A stretch of DNA of 64,000 nucleotides. Origin: Gemmiger sp. An87. GTDB lineage: Bacteria > Bacillota > Clostridia > Oscillospirales > Ruminococcaceae. A program made the translations under genes and the position numbers. Shown here piece by piece: positions 49,214 through 57,197 of this stretch. Each line of letters begins with the position of its first letter. Position 1 is the stretch's first letter. The stretch lies in the NCBI RefSeq assembly GCF_002159185.1, contig NZ_NFHD01000007.1, forward strand, positions 1 to 64,000, in the 5' to 3' direction. Below the pieces are notes generated by a model. It ran no database searches. It saw only the letters and a program-made list of their open reading frames with translations, and had not been told where the DNA came from.

Positions 49214-49639
49214 ATGGCCATTTTCAATACCGCCAGCCGCGCCGAGACCGTGGCTCTGGGCGAGCGGCTGGCCGGCCGCCTTGCCCCCGGCAGCCTGGTG
49301 TGCTTCACCGGCGGGCTGGGCGCGGGCAAGACCGCCTTCACCGAGGGGCTTGCCAAAGGTCTTGGCTGCACCGACCCGGTGAGCAGCCCCACCTTTGCCA
49401 TCGTGAACTACTACCGGGGTCCCCGGCCGCTGGCCCATTTCGATCTGTACCGCATCTCCACCGAGGAGGACCTGAACGCCGCCGGGTTCTATGATTATCT
49501 GGACCAGGGCGCGGTGGTGGCCGCCGAGTGGAGCGAGAACTTCGCCGCGCTGCTGGCGCTGGAGCACCCGGTCACGGTGGACATCCAGGTCACCGGGCCG
49601 GAGAGCCGCTGCATTACCATCGAGGGGGTGAGCCTGTGA
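49214..49639 (+). CDS. tsaE: tRNA t6A synthesis ATPase TsaE
   Basis: 141 aa. Walker A GGLGAGKT (about 33-40), SPTFAIVNYYRG and HFDLYRI are diagnostic. It is the ATPase helper of the TsaBDE complex that installs threonylcarbamoyladenosine at tRNA position 37. TAAGGAGC before ATG 49214. It overlaps tsaB by 4 nt. The usual rimI-tsaD genes do not follow. Confidence 0.94.
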   Translation: MAIFNTASRAETVALGERLAGRLAPGSLVCFTGGLGAGKTAFTEGLAKGLGCTDPVSSPTFAIVNYYRGPRPLAHFDLYRISTEEDLNAAGFYDYLDQGAVVAAEWSENFAALLALEHPVTVDIQVTGPESRCITIEGVSL

Positions 49640-50340
49640 TCACCTTTGGTATGGACACCGCGGGCCGCACCGTGAGCGTGGCCCTGATGCGGGACGATCA
49701 GCTGCTGTACGAGTGCTACCAGGACGCGGGCCTCACCCACAGCGAGACCCTGATGCCTCTGGTGGACCAGGCCTTCCAGGCCACCGGCCTGACCCCGCAG
49801 GATGTGAATCTGTGGGGCGTGTGCGCCGGTCCGGGCAGCTTCACCGGGCTTCGCATCGGTCTTGCTGCGGTGAAGGGGCTGGCCTTCTGCACCGGCGCGG
49901 CCTGTGCGCCGGTCTCCACCTTGGAGGCACTGGCCCACAGCTTTGTGGGCGAGGGCACCGTGGTCAGCGCGCTGGATGCCCGCCGCGGCCAGGTGTACTG
50001 GGCGGCCTTTGATCTGGGCCCCGGCCATGCCCGCCTTGTGCCGGACACCGCCGCCGGACTGGAGACAATGTCCGAATTGTTGCAAAATTGCAAAAAGCCG
50101 GTGTTTTTTGTTGGTGACGGGGCTGCCCTGTGCTATAATAGGTACGGCTCTTTGCCGGGGGTTCTGCCCTGCCCGCCCGCGCTGCAGCGGCCCCGGGCAA
50201 GCGCGGTCTGCCTCGCGGCAATGGAAATGAATCAAAAGGGCCTTTGCGTGCCCCCTGCCCGGCTGCTGCCCAGCTATCTGCGGCTGAGCCAGGCCGAACG
50301 GGAACGCCAGGCCCGCATCAAAGGAGAATCGACCCAATGA
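49636..50340 (+). CDS. tsaB: tRNA t6A synthesis protein TsaB
   Basis: 234 aa. ITFGMDTAGRTVSVALMRDD and GPGSFTGLRIGLAAVKGLAF are the TsaB marks of the ASKHA fold. A non-enzymatic scaffold partner of TsaD and TsaE in t6A synthesis. GTG start overlapping the tsaE stop (GTGA). The region 50141-50230 is Cys/Pro-rich and poorly conserved. Confidence 0.93.
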   Translation: MITFGMDTAGRTVSVALMRDDQLLYECYQDAGLTHSETLMPLVDQAFQATGLTPQDVNLWGVCAGPGSFTGLRIGLAAVKGLAFCTGAACAPVSTLEALAHSFVGEGTVVSALDARRGQVYWAAFDLGPGHARLVPDTAAGLETMSELLQNCKKPVFFVGDGAALCYNRYGSLPGVLPCPPALQRPRASAVCLAAMEMNQKGLCVPPARLLPSYLRLSQAERERQARIKGESTQ

Positions 50341-50783
50341 GCAAACCCGTTGCCCTTGCCGCCGACCACGGCGGCTACGAACTGAAGGAAGCCATCCGCA
50401 AGCATCTGGATGAGATCGGCGTTGCCTACAAGGATTTTGGCAGCTACACCGGCGAGGCCTGCGATTACCCGGACATGGCCGAAGCCGCCTGCCGGGCCGT
50501 GGTGGCCGGTGAATGCGACAAGGCGCTGCTGTTCTGCGGCACCGGCGTGGGCATCAGCATGAGCGCCAACAAGATCCGCGGTATCCGCGCCTGCTGCTGC
50601 AGCGACGCCTTCAGCGCGGAATACACCCGCCGCCACAACGACGCCAACGCCCTGTGCATGGGCGGCCGCGTGGTGGGCCCCGGCCTGGGCGTGTATCTGG
50701 TGGACCTGTTCCTGAACACCCCCTTCGAGGGCGGCCGGCATCAGCGCCGCATCGACAAGATGATGGCTCTGGAAGCCAAGTAA
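50337..50783 (+). CDS. rpiB: Ribose-5-phosphate isomerase B
   Basis: 148 aa. [33 protein letters not shown] (catalytic Cys) and [15 protein letters not shown]. It interconverts ribulose-5-phosphate and ribose-5-phosphate in the pentose pathway. ATG overlaps the tsaB stop by 4 nt. Precedes upp by 55 bp, fitting supply of PRPP-type substrates. Confidence 0.96.
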   Translation: MSKPVALAADHGGYELKEAIRKHLDEIGVAYKDFGSYTGEACDYPDMAEAACRAVVAGECDKALLFCGTGVGISMSANKIRGIRACCCSDAFSAEYTRRHNDANALCMGGRVVGPGLGVYLVDLFLNTPFEGGRHQRRIDKMMALEAK

Positions 50784-50838
50784 CTGCGTTTTAAGGAAGT
50801 TTTTCATACACAACTCACAACATAAGGAGCGGTTAATT

Positions 50839-51471
50839 ATGAGTAAGAATCCCATGATCCTGGACCATCCCCTGGTACAGCACAAGGTAAGCCACCTGCG
50901 TGACCGGAACACCGGCACCAAGGAGTTCAAGGAGCTGGTAAGCGAGATCGCCATGCTGCTGTGCTACGAGGCTACCCGTGACCTGCCCACCGAAGAGGTG
51001 GAGATCGAGACCCCCGTGGCCATTGCCAAGACCCGCGTGCTGAGCGGCCGCAAGCTGGCTCTGGTGCCCATCCTGCGCGCCGGCCTGGGCATGGTGGACG
51101 GCATGCTGACCCTGCTGCCCGCTGCCAAGGTTGGTCACATCGGCCTGTACCGCAACGAGGAGACCCTGGAGCCGGTGGAATACTACTGCAAGCTGCCCAG
51201 CGACATCGCTGAGCGCGACGTAATGGTTCTGGACCCCATGCTGGCCACCGGCGGCAGCGCTGTGGACGCCATCACCCAGATCAAGAAGCGCGGCGCCAAG
51301 AGCATCAAGTTCCTGGCCATCATCGCCGCTCCCGAAGGTCTGGAGCGCCTGCACACCGCTCATCCCGACGTGGACATCTACGTGGCCGCTCTGGATGAGA
51401 AGCTGAACGAGAACGGTTACATCATCCCCGGTCTGGGCGATGCCGGCGACCGCATCTTCGGCACCAAGTAA
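50839..51471 (+). CDS. upp: Uracil phosphoribosyltransferase
   Basis: 210 aa. [13 protein letters not shown] at the start, [14 protein letters not shown] and [15 protein letters not shown] (PRPP-binding) are diagnostic. It turns uracil and PRPP into UMP in pyrimidine salvage. AAGGAGCGG before ATG. Codon use resembles highly expressed genes. Confidence 0.98.
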   Translation: MSKNPMILDHPLVQHKVSHLRDRNTGTKEFKELVSEIAMLLCYEATRDLPTEEVEIETPVAIAKTRVLSGRKLALVPILRAGLGMVDGMLTLLPAAKVGHIGLYRNEETLEPVEYYCKLPSDIAERDVMVLDPMLATGGSAVDAITQIKKRGAKSIKFLAIIAAPEGLERLHTAHPDVDIYVAALDEKLNENGYIIPGLGDAGDRIFGTK

Positions 51472-51510
51472 TTTTTCTGCACAAAACCAAACGGAAACGA
51501 GGTGTGCCTT

Positions 51511-52257
51511 GTGAAACAATTTTTTCGTTCGCTTCTGCTCAGCCTGCTGCTTACCGGAGCGATCGGCGCTGCCTTCTGGGTGTTCCATCAGGGCACATTC
51601 TTTGACGCGGCAGTAAACCGGATTACCATGTCCTGTCTGGCACTGCTGCTGGCGGCGGTGTGGTACCTGTTCTTCTCGAACCTGTGGTTCCATCACATGC
51701 AGCGCAAGCAGCGGGTGCTGGACGCACTGCCCCAGCCCCAGCCGCCCCGGGAGGAGCCGGAAGCGCAAAAACCGGAAGCGGAACCTGAGGCAGAAACAAA
51801 GGCAGAGGCAGAGTCCGAACCGGAAGCCGTGCCCGAACCGGAATCTGTGCCGGAGCCTGAGCCCGCCAACGGGCCGGAGGCCACGGTGTTCATTCCGCCC
51901 CAGCCCGAAGAAGCCCCGCAGCCCGAGGAACCGGCAAAGCCCCAGGCCAAACAGCCTGCGGAGCAGTGGACCGCCGCACCGGAAAGCGCCCAGCGCCCGG
52001 CTGCAAAATCCAGCCGCTCCGCTTCCTCCCGAAGCCGGGCCAAGACCGCGGAGGAAAAGGCCGCGGAGAAGGCCCGCAAGCTGCAGGAGGCCGCCCAGGA
52101 AAAGCAGGCCCGCCGGGCCCGCCGTCTGGACGAGGACGCCGCCCGCCAGCAGCAGAAGCTGGAGGAGCTGCGCGCCGCAGCCGCCCGCAAAAAAGCTGCC
52201 GGGACCAAAAAACGGATGGACTGGAAAAACAGCGATTCCCAAAACAGCGAGCAATAA
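51511..52257 (+). CDS. Membrane protein with Pro/Glu and Ala/Lys-rich tail
   Basis: 248 aa. Two N-terminal helices (about 6-27, 38-58), then a low-complexity region rich in Pro, Glu and Ala (about 70-160, repeated EPEAxxEPE units), then a strongly charged coiled-coil-like tail (AEEKAAEKARKLQEAAQEKQARRARRLDED). No enzyme domain. GTG 51511 is used, since the first GTG at 51502 has no site. 39 bp after upp. Function unknown; possibly a cell-envelope spacer protein. Confidence 0.7.
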   Translation: MKQFFRSLLLSLLLTGAIGAAFWVFHQGTFFDAAVNRITMSCLALLLAAVWYLFFSNLWFHHMQRKQRVLDALPQPQPPREEPEAQKPEAEPEAETKAEAESEPEAVPEPESVPEPEPANGPEATVFIPPQPEEAPQPEEPAKPQAKQPAEQWTAAPESAQRPAAKSSRSASSRSRAKTAEEKAAEKARKLQEAAQEKQARRARRLDEDAARQQQKLEELRAAAARKKAAGTKKRMDWKNSDSQNSEQ

Positions 52258-52262
52258 CAAGA

Positions 52263-52299
52263 AAAAAGTTCCGTGTGCGGCGCACACGGAACTTTTTTG
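52263..52299. terminator. Bidirectional terminator
   Basis: AAGTTCCGTGTGC/GCACACGGAACTT stem with A and T tails between convergent genes. Confidence 0.93.
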
Positions 52300-52317
52300 C
52301 TTTCATTTGACTTGCGG

Positions 52318-53022
52318 TCACACCGGGCCGCTGGTTTCCCATTCGCTGGAAAACAGCATGCCCAGCACCACGGCCAGCACCAGGCAGGCCAGCCAGATGG
52401 CCCCGGTGCCCAGCGGCTCGCAGACCAGCGCGCTGATGCCCGCGCCCACCACAAAGGCCAGAATGACCCCATAGTAGTTGAACATGTGAGCCAGCAGAGT
52501 CTTGTCGCCGGTGCGGCGGTACTGCACCAGCAGCTCGGTGCCGCTGCGCAGGTTGCCGGTACACATGGTGGTGGCGTAGGCCCGTCCATGCACCCGCCGG
52601 AAGGATTCCACCTGCAGCGAACACACAAAGGACACACACACGTTGGCCAGGTCGTTCCAGCCCTCGGCCGCGGGCAGAAAGCCCACCACCGCCAGCACCG
52701 CCAGCTCGATCAGAAGCACCCACTGCCGCCAGTGGAGCCGTCCGCCGGGGCGAGCCTTGCCCCGCGCCCTGATCCATTCCGCCAGCAGCACGCCCGCCAC
52801 AAAGGCCAGAATGGGCAGCAGATAATGTCCCGCTCCGGCCCAGTCGCCCCGGGCCGCATCCACGCCCAGCATCACGATATTGCCCGTCTGGGCGTTGGCA
52901 AACACATGCCCCCGTCCCAGATAGGTGTATGCATCCAGAAAGCCGCCTGCCATTGCCAGCAGAAGGCCCACACGCAGCGCCTCACTGCTCTGCACCACAG
53001 CCTGCTGTTTGTTGTTCACCAC
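52318..53022 (-). CDS. DUF1275 (YoaK-like) membrane protein
   Basis: 234 aa, about seven helices. GFLDAYTYLGRGHVFANAQTGNIVMLG and TTMCTGNLRSGTELLV are the DUF1275 marks. Function of the family is unknown. Start is GTG 53022 or 53019; GGGAGG lies 6-9 bp upstream. Confidence 0.85.
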   Translation of the reverse strand: MVNNKQQAVVQSSEALRVGLLLAMAGGFLDAYTYLGRGHVFANAQTGNIVMLGVDAARGDWAGAGHYLLPILAFVAGVLLAEWIRARGKARPGGRLHWRQWVLLIELAVLAVVGFLPAAEGWNDLANVCVSFVCSLQVESFRRVHGRAYATTMCTGNLRSGTELLVQYRRTGDKTLLAHMFNYYGVILAFVVGAGISALVCEPLGTGAIWLACLVLAVVLGMLFSSEWETSGPV

Positions 53023-53139
53023 ATCTTCCCTCCCGCTTGTGATTCTTCGCACCTCATTATAGTGCGTTGACGCGCAAAATGCAACTTGTCCAAAAAAGCC
53101 AGGGAGCATTTGTGGGTTCTGCCAAAGCAGGAGATTTGG

Positions 53140-54327
53140 TCATTCTTCGGTGCGCAGCAGCGGCTTCTGGGTATAGCTGCCGCCCATGGGACCGGGCGTG
53201 CGGCGGCACAGCGCCGCCAGATCCGCCCCCGCCGCGTGGGCGCGGGCCATGATGCGGGCCGCATCGCTTTTCTTCTCCAGCGCGGCCAGGGAGGTATCCG
53301 CCGGAAGAGCCGCCCCCTTCAGCAGGGCAAGGCCCGCCCGGTTGGCCGCCAGCACATGCAGGTAGGGCGGTGTCTGGGGAAGCTCCGGCCCGTAGCCCAG
53401 CGCCGCGCACAGGGCATAGCGGCGCAGCCGGGCATGGGCATAGCGCTTGGTCTTCATGGCGGTGTACAGACCCTCCAGGTCCGGCGCGCAGCGTGCCGCT
53501 GCCGCCAGCCGGTGCTCCAGGCCCTCGGCGGTGCCCCGGGTGCCCGCCAGCTGCTCGGGACTCATGGCCCGCAGACGGCTGAGCACCGCGATGGAAAAGG
53601 CCCGGCCGTCCAGATCCTGGCCCTCGGCCGCGGCGGCCTTGTAGCGCTCCAGCGCCGGGGCGGGCACATAGGGGGCCAGCGCCTCCACACCCTGCTGCCG
53701 CCACAGTCCCCGCAGAAAGCTGGCGCTGGCAAAGCCGCCCTCGCCGGGGGTCTGCTGGCCGTGCTGGGCCCCGGTGCGCTGCACCGGCACCGGTACAAGG
53801 CGGCTGCCCTGGCGCAGAATGGCCTTGCAGTATTCCACCCCCAGGTTGTTGTTGGGGGCCGCCAGAATCTCCCCGGCCCGGGGATGCAGCGCCCCGGCCG
53901 CCCGGGCTCGGGCGGCGGCAAAGGGCATGCCCTGCCCGGCCAGCTGCCGTACCATCTGATCGAATTCCGGGCTGCACAGCACCCGGGCGGTTTCCAGCAG
54001 GGCATCGGTATCCGGCGTTTCCGCCCCGAAGACCAGGCTGTCCAGCCCGGGAAGAGCACTGAGCGCGGCCACGCCAGCGGCGGCAAAGCCCTCGGCGCTC
54101 TGCACCGCGCAGGGGTTGGGCAGGCCGATCACCAGATCGGCCCCGGCGTCCAGTGCGGCAGCGGCCCGCACCGCCACAGGCAGCAGCGCCGCCGAGCCCC
54201 GCTGGGTCAGATCCTCGCTCATACACACCGCAATTGCCCCGGCTCCCAGCTCCCGCGCCCGGCGCAGCTGCCAGGCGTGACCCGCGTGAAAGGGGTCGTA
54301 TTCTGTGATAATGCCCGCCAAACGCAT
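53140..54327 (-). CDS. tmcAL: tRNA(Met) cytidine acetate ligase
   Basis: 395 aa. GIITEYDPFHAGHAWQL has the nucleotidyltransferase HxGH motif; SEDLTQRGSAALL, VIGLPNPCAVQSAEGFAAAGV and LAAPNNNLGVEY follow. It activates acetate with ATP and transfers it to C34 of elongator tRNA-Met (ac4C). AAAGGCGGC before ATG 54327. It is divergent from ackA, a suggestive arrangement because both bind acetate. Confidence 0.93.
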   Translation of the reverse strand: MRLAGIITEYDPFHAGHAWQLRRARELGAGAIAVCMSEDLTQRGSAALLPVAVRAAAALDAGADLVIGLPNPCAVQSAEGFAAAGVAALSALPGLDSLVFGAETPDTDALLETARVLCSPEFDQMVRQLAGQGMPFAAARARAAGALHPRAGEILAAPNNNLGVEYCKAILRQGSRLVPVPVQRTGAQHGQQTPGEGGFASASFLRGLWRQQGVEALAPYVPAPALERYKAAAAEGQDLDGRAFSIAVLSRLRAMSPEQLAGTRGTAEGLEHRLAAAARCAPDLEGLYTAMKTKRYAHARLRRYALCAALGYGPELPQTPPYLHVLAANRAGLALLKGAALPADTSLAALEKKSDAARIMARAHAAGADLAALCRRTPGPMGGSYTQKPLLRTEE

Positions 54328-54374
54328 GTTTTCGCCGCCTTTCTCTGGCTTATTGCCGGAAAACCGGCCTGCTT

Positions 54375-54403
54375 CTTGCAAACAAACTGGTTCCATTATA
54401 TAA
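54375..54403 (+). promoter_or_regulatory. ackA promoter
   Basis: TTGCAA, 17-bp spacer, TATAAT (54398-54403). A 9-bp stem AAAAACCCG/CGGGTTTTT (about 54420-54469) lies in the leader. Confidence 0.7.
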
Positions 54404-54514
54404 TAAAATAAGCAAAATGTAAAAACCCGGCTCGGTCAAAGGTCTTCTTTTTCCTGGGCGCGGGTTTTTGCGCCGATTTTTTGATTTTACATGATTGCAG
54501 GAGGAAACTAACAC

Positions 54515-55714
54515 ATGAAGATTCTGGTTATCAACTGTGGTTCTTCTTCTCTGAAGTACCAGCTGATCGACATGGACAACGAGAACGTGCTGTGCAAGGG
54601 CCTGTGCGAGCGCATCGGCATCGAGGGCAGCAAGATCACCCATAAGGCCAACGGCGGCTCCTGGAGCGAAGAGGTTCCCTTCCCCACTCACACCGAGGCC
54701 TTCTCCAAGGTCGTTGAGATGATGACCACCGGCGAGGGCGCCGTTGTGAAGGATAAGAGCGAGATCGGCGCCATCGGCCACCGCGTGGTGCAGGGTGCTG
54801 AGTTCTTCACCAAGAGCGAGATCGTGACCGACGCCATCATCGACAAGATCGAGGAGATCGCTCCTCTGGCCCCCGTACACAACATGGCTCACGTGCAGGG
54901 CCTGCGCAGCGCCAAGGCTGTGTTCGGCGCCGAGACTCCCAACGTGGTTGTGTTCGACACCACCTTCCATCAGACCATGCCTCCCAAGGCTTACATCTAC
55001 GGCGTTCCCTACGAGATGTACGAGAAGTACGCCATCCGCCGCTACGGCGCTCACGGCACCAGCCACCGCTATGTGAGCATGGCTGCCGCCAAGTTCCTGG
55101 GCAAGGACCCCAGCGAGCTGAAGATGGTTACCTGCCACCTGGGCAACGGCTCCTCCATCACCGCTGTGGACGGCGGCAAGTGCGTGGACACCAGCATGGG
55201 CCTGACCCCGCTGGCCGGCGTGCTGATGGGCACCCGCTGCGGCGACGTGGACCCCAGCGTTGTGACCTACATGGAGCAGAAGCTGGGCATCCATGGTCAG
55301 GAGATGGCCGACTACCTGAACAAGAACAGCGGCCTGCTGGGCATTTCCGGCGTTTCCAGCGACAAGCGTGACGTTGAGGCTGCCGCTCAGTCCGGCAACA
55401 AGCGCGCCCGCCTGGCCGAGGAGATGCTGAACTACCAGATCAAGAAGTACATCGGCAGCTACACCGCTGCCATGGGCGGTCTGGACTGCGTGGTCTTCAC
55501 CGGCGGCATCGGCGAGAACGACGCCCCCCTGCGCAAAGAGGTTTGCGAGAACATGGAGTTCTTCGGCATCAAGCTGGACGAGGAGAAGAACAAGCAGCGC
55601 GGCGCCGACATCATCGACCTGTCCGCTGAGGACAGCCGCGTGAAGATCCTGATGGTCTGCACCAACGAGGAGCTGATGATCGCCCGCGACACCCTGGCTC
55701 TGGTGAACGGCTGA
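54515..55714 (+). CDS. ackA: Acetate kinase
   Basis: 399 aa. VINCGSSSLKYQL, YGAHGTSHRYVS, CHLGNGSSITAVDGG and VFTGGIGEND are ASKHA acetate kinase blocks. It makes ATP from acetyl phosphate in fermentation, or the reverse. GCAGGAGG before ATG. Codon use is that of a strongly expressed gene. No pta is adjacent. Confidence 0.98.
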   Translation: MKILVINCGSSSLKYQLIDMDNENVLCKGLCERIGIEGSKITHKANGGSWSEEVPFPTHTEAFSKVVEMMTTGEGAVVKDKSEIGAIGHRVVQGAEFFTKSEIVTDAIIDKIEEIAPLAPVHNMAHVQGLRSAKAVFGAETPNVVVFDTTFHQTMPPKAYIYGVPYEMYEKYAIRRYGAHGTSHRYVSMAAAKFLGKDPSELKMVTCHLGNGSSITAVDGGKCVDTSMGLTPLAGVLMGTRCGDVDPSVVTYMEQKLGIHGQEMADYLNKNSGLLGISGVSSDKRDVEAAAQSGNKRARLAEEMLNYQIKKYIGSYTAAMGGLDCVVFTGGIGENDAPLRKEVCENMEFFGIKLDEEKNKQRGADIIDLSAEDSRVKILMVCTNEELMIARDTLALVNG

Positions 55715-55738
55715 TTCATCCCCCAAAACAGGACATAA

Positions 55739-55784
55739 CAAAAGCCGCCCGGTTTTCCAAACGGAAAGCCGGGCGGCTTTTTGT
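55739..55784. terminator. ackA terminator
   Basis: AAAAGCCGCCCGG, inner TTTCC/GGAAA, CCGGGCGGCTTTTT; also usable by the convergent DUF4956 gene. Confidence 0.93.
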
Positions 55785-55819
55785 TTGCTTTTGATTGCAC
55801 CTGCCGGAAAAGGCGCAGC

Positions 55820-56494
55820 TCAGAACCGGGCTTCGCCGTCGTGGGAGAGCAGGCTCACACTCTCGACCCCGGGCACTGCAGCGCAGGCGCTCACCAGCTG
55901 GGCCTCCTTACTGGTGCGCAGCTCCACAATCAGGTCCACGCCCTGGGCGGTCAGGTTGCGGCTCTTCACACGGCAGCTCTTGGCGTACTTGCGCACCACC
56001 GGGTCCAGCGCATGCTCCAGGTTGGCATCGCTGCCGTTAACCACCAGCAGGAAGGGCGCCTTGCCCGCCGGAACCAGGTCCAGCAGGAAGACCAGCACGG
56101 TGACCACCAGGCTGGCAATAATGGCAATGGAATACAGCCGCGCGCCGCACACAATACCGATGCTGATGCTCCAGAACAGGAACACCAGGTCCATGGGGTC
56201 CTTCACCGCGTTGCGGAAACGGACGATGGACAGCGCGCCCACCATGCCCAGGCTGATCACGATGCTGCTCTGCATGGCCAGCACGATGGCCGCGGTGATC
56301 ACCGGCATCAGGGCCAGGGCCTTATTGAAGTCCCGGCTGTAGAAGGAGTTGCGGCTGGCCAGCCGGTACACCACATACAGGTAAACGCCCAGCAGGGTGG
56401 TGATGCCCAGCACCACCGCCAGGGAAGCGGGGGTGATATCGGTGGAGGCGAAGCCCTCCAGCACACTGTTTTTGATCACGTCATTGAAGCTCAT
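55820..56494 (-). CDS. DUF4956 membrane protein
   Basis: 224 aa. Four or so helices; SLGMVGALSIVRFRNAVKDPMDLVFLFWSISIGI is the conserved core of the family, followed by a soluble ferredoxin-like domain (residues 140-224). Function unknown, but the family is usually encoded next to VTC-type polyphosphate polymerases, as here; it may form a channel or docking partner. Its start overlaps the VTC stop by 14 nt. Confidence 0.88.
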   Translation of the reverse strand: MSFNDVIKNSVLEGFASTDITPASLAVVLGITTLLGVYLYVVYRLASRNSFYSRDFNKALALMPVITAAIVLAMQSSIVISLGMVGALSIVRFRNAVKDPMDLVFLFWSISIGIVCGARLYSIAIIASLVVTVLVFLLDLVPAGKAPFLLVVNGSDANLEHALDPVVRKYAKSCRVKSRNLTAQGVDLIVELRTSKEAQLVSACAAVPGVESVSLLSHDGEARF

Positions 56495-57197
56495 ATTGCA
56501 TTGCCCTTTCCGCCAGAGGCTCGCTCAGAACCAACCGGCTGAGATAATATTTCGAGAATGCGGTGCGGCGCAGATGCCCCAATTCCAGCACCTGAGCCAC
56601 CGGGTCCGGGAGAAATTCGTCGTATTTGACCTCCAGCACATGCTGCCCTGCGGGCAGGATGGGCGTAAGCGGCACCCGCTCGTCCAGAAAGCGGCCCACC
56701 GCCGCGCTGGCGGCGATGTTCCGGTCAAAGGTGATGCGTACATTGCCCAGACGGCTTATGTAGGCGGTTCGCTCGTATTCCACGATCACCTTGGGCGCCA
56801 TGCCCCGGGTGCGCATGGCCGCCGCCAGCAGGTTCATGGGCGGCGGGCTGTCCGGCCCGATGGGCGGAGGCGTGCCCTGCAGGATGGCCCGGCACTGCTC
56901 CGGTGTGATGGTGCAGCCGGTCTTGTGGGTCATGCCGTGCAGCTTTTCCTTGATCTCCAGCTTGATGAGGCCCGTATCCCCATTGTAGATGCGCAGTCGG
57001 TATTTGCGCCGGTCGTCCACACCGGCCTCGTTTTCCCGCAGGCAGCTGTTGTCGAAGTCGTCAAAATACAGGCTGCGGATGGCATAGCCGCCGGGCCGGT
57101 GATGGCCGTCCGGCCGGAGCAGAGGGGTGAGCCGGGCGGCAAGCACCGCCAGCTGGGCTCCGCTCACCTGGTACTTCCATTCATTCCGGTAATCCAA
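56481..57197 (-). CDS. VTC-domain polyphosphate polymerase
   Basis: 238 aa. EWKYQVS, SLYFDDFDNSCLREN, RRKYRLRIY, KLEIKEKLHGMTHK, VEYERTAYI, RITFDRNI and LEVKYDEFLP line the tunnel of the VTC fold, giving the basic and acidic residues that hold ATP, metal and polyphosphate. It is expected to make polyphosphate from ATP. Overlaps cotH by 17 nt and DUF4956 by 14 nt, so one operon. Confidence 0.9.
   Translation of the reverse strand: MDYRNEWKYQVSGAQLAVLAARLTPLLRPDGHHRPGGYAIRSLYFDDFDNSCLRENEAGVDDRRKYRLRIYNGDTGLIKLEIKEKLHGMTHKTGCTITPEQCRAILQGTPPPIGPDSPPPMNLLAAAMRTRGMAPKVIVEYERTAYISRLGNVRITFDRNIAASAAVGRFLDERVPLTPILPAGQHVLEVKYDEFLPDPVAQVLELGHLRRTAFSKYYLSRLVLSEPLAERAMQYELQ

Noticed and set aside
51780-51880. 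Repeated GAACCGGAA-type units in the gene at 51511
   Set aside because: They encode a Pro/Glu low-complexity linker inside a real gene, not a separate repeat element.
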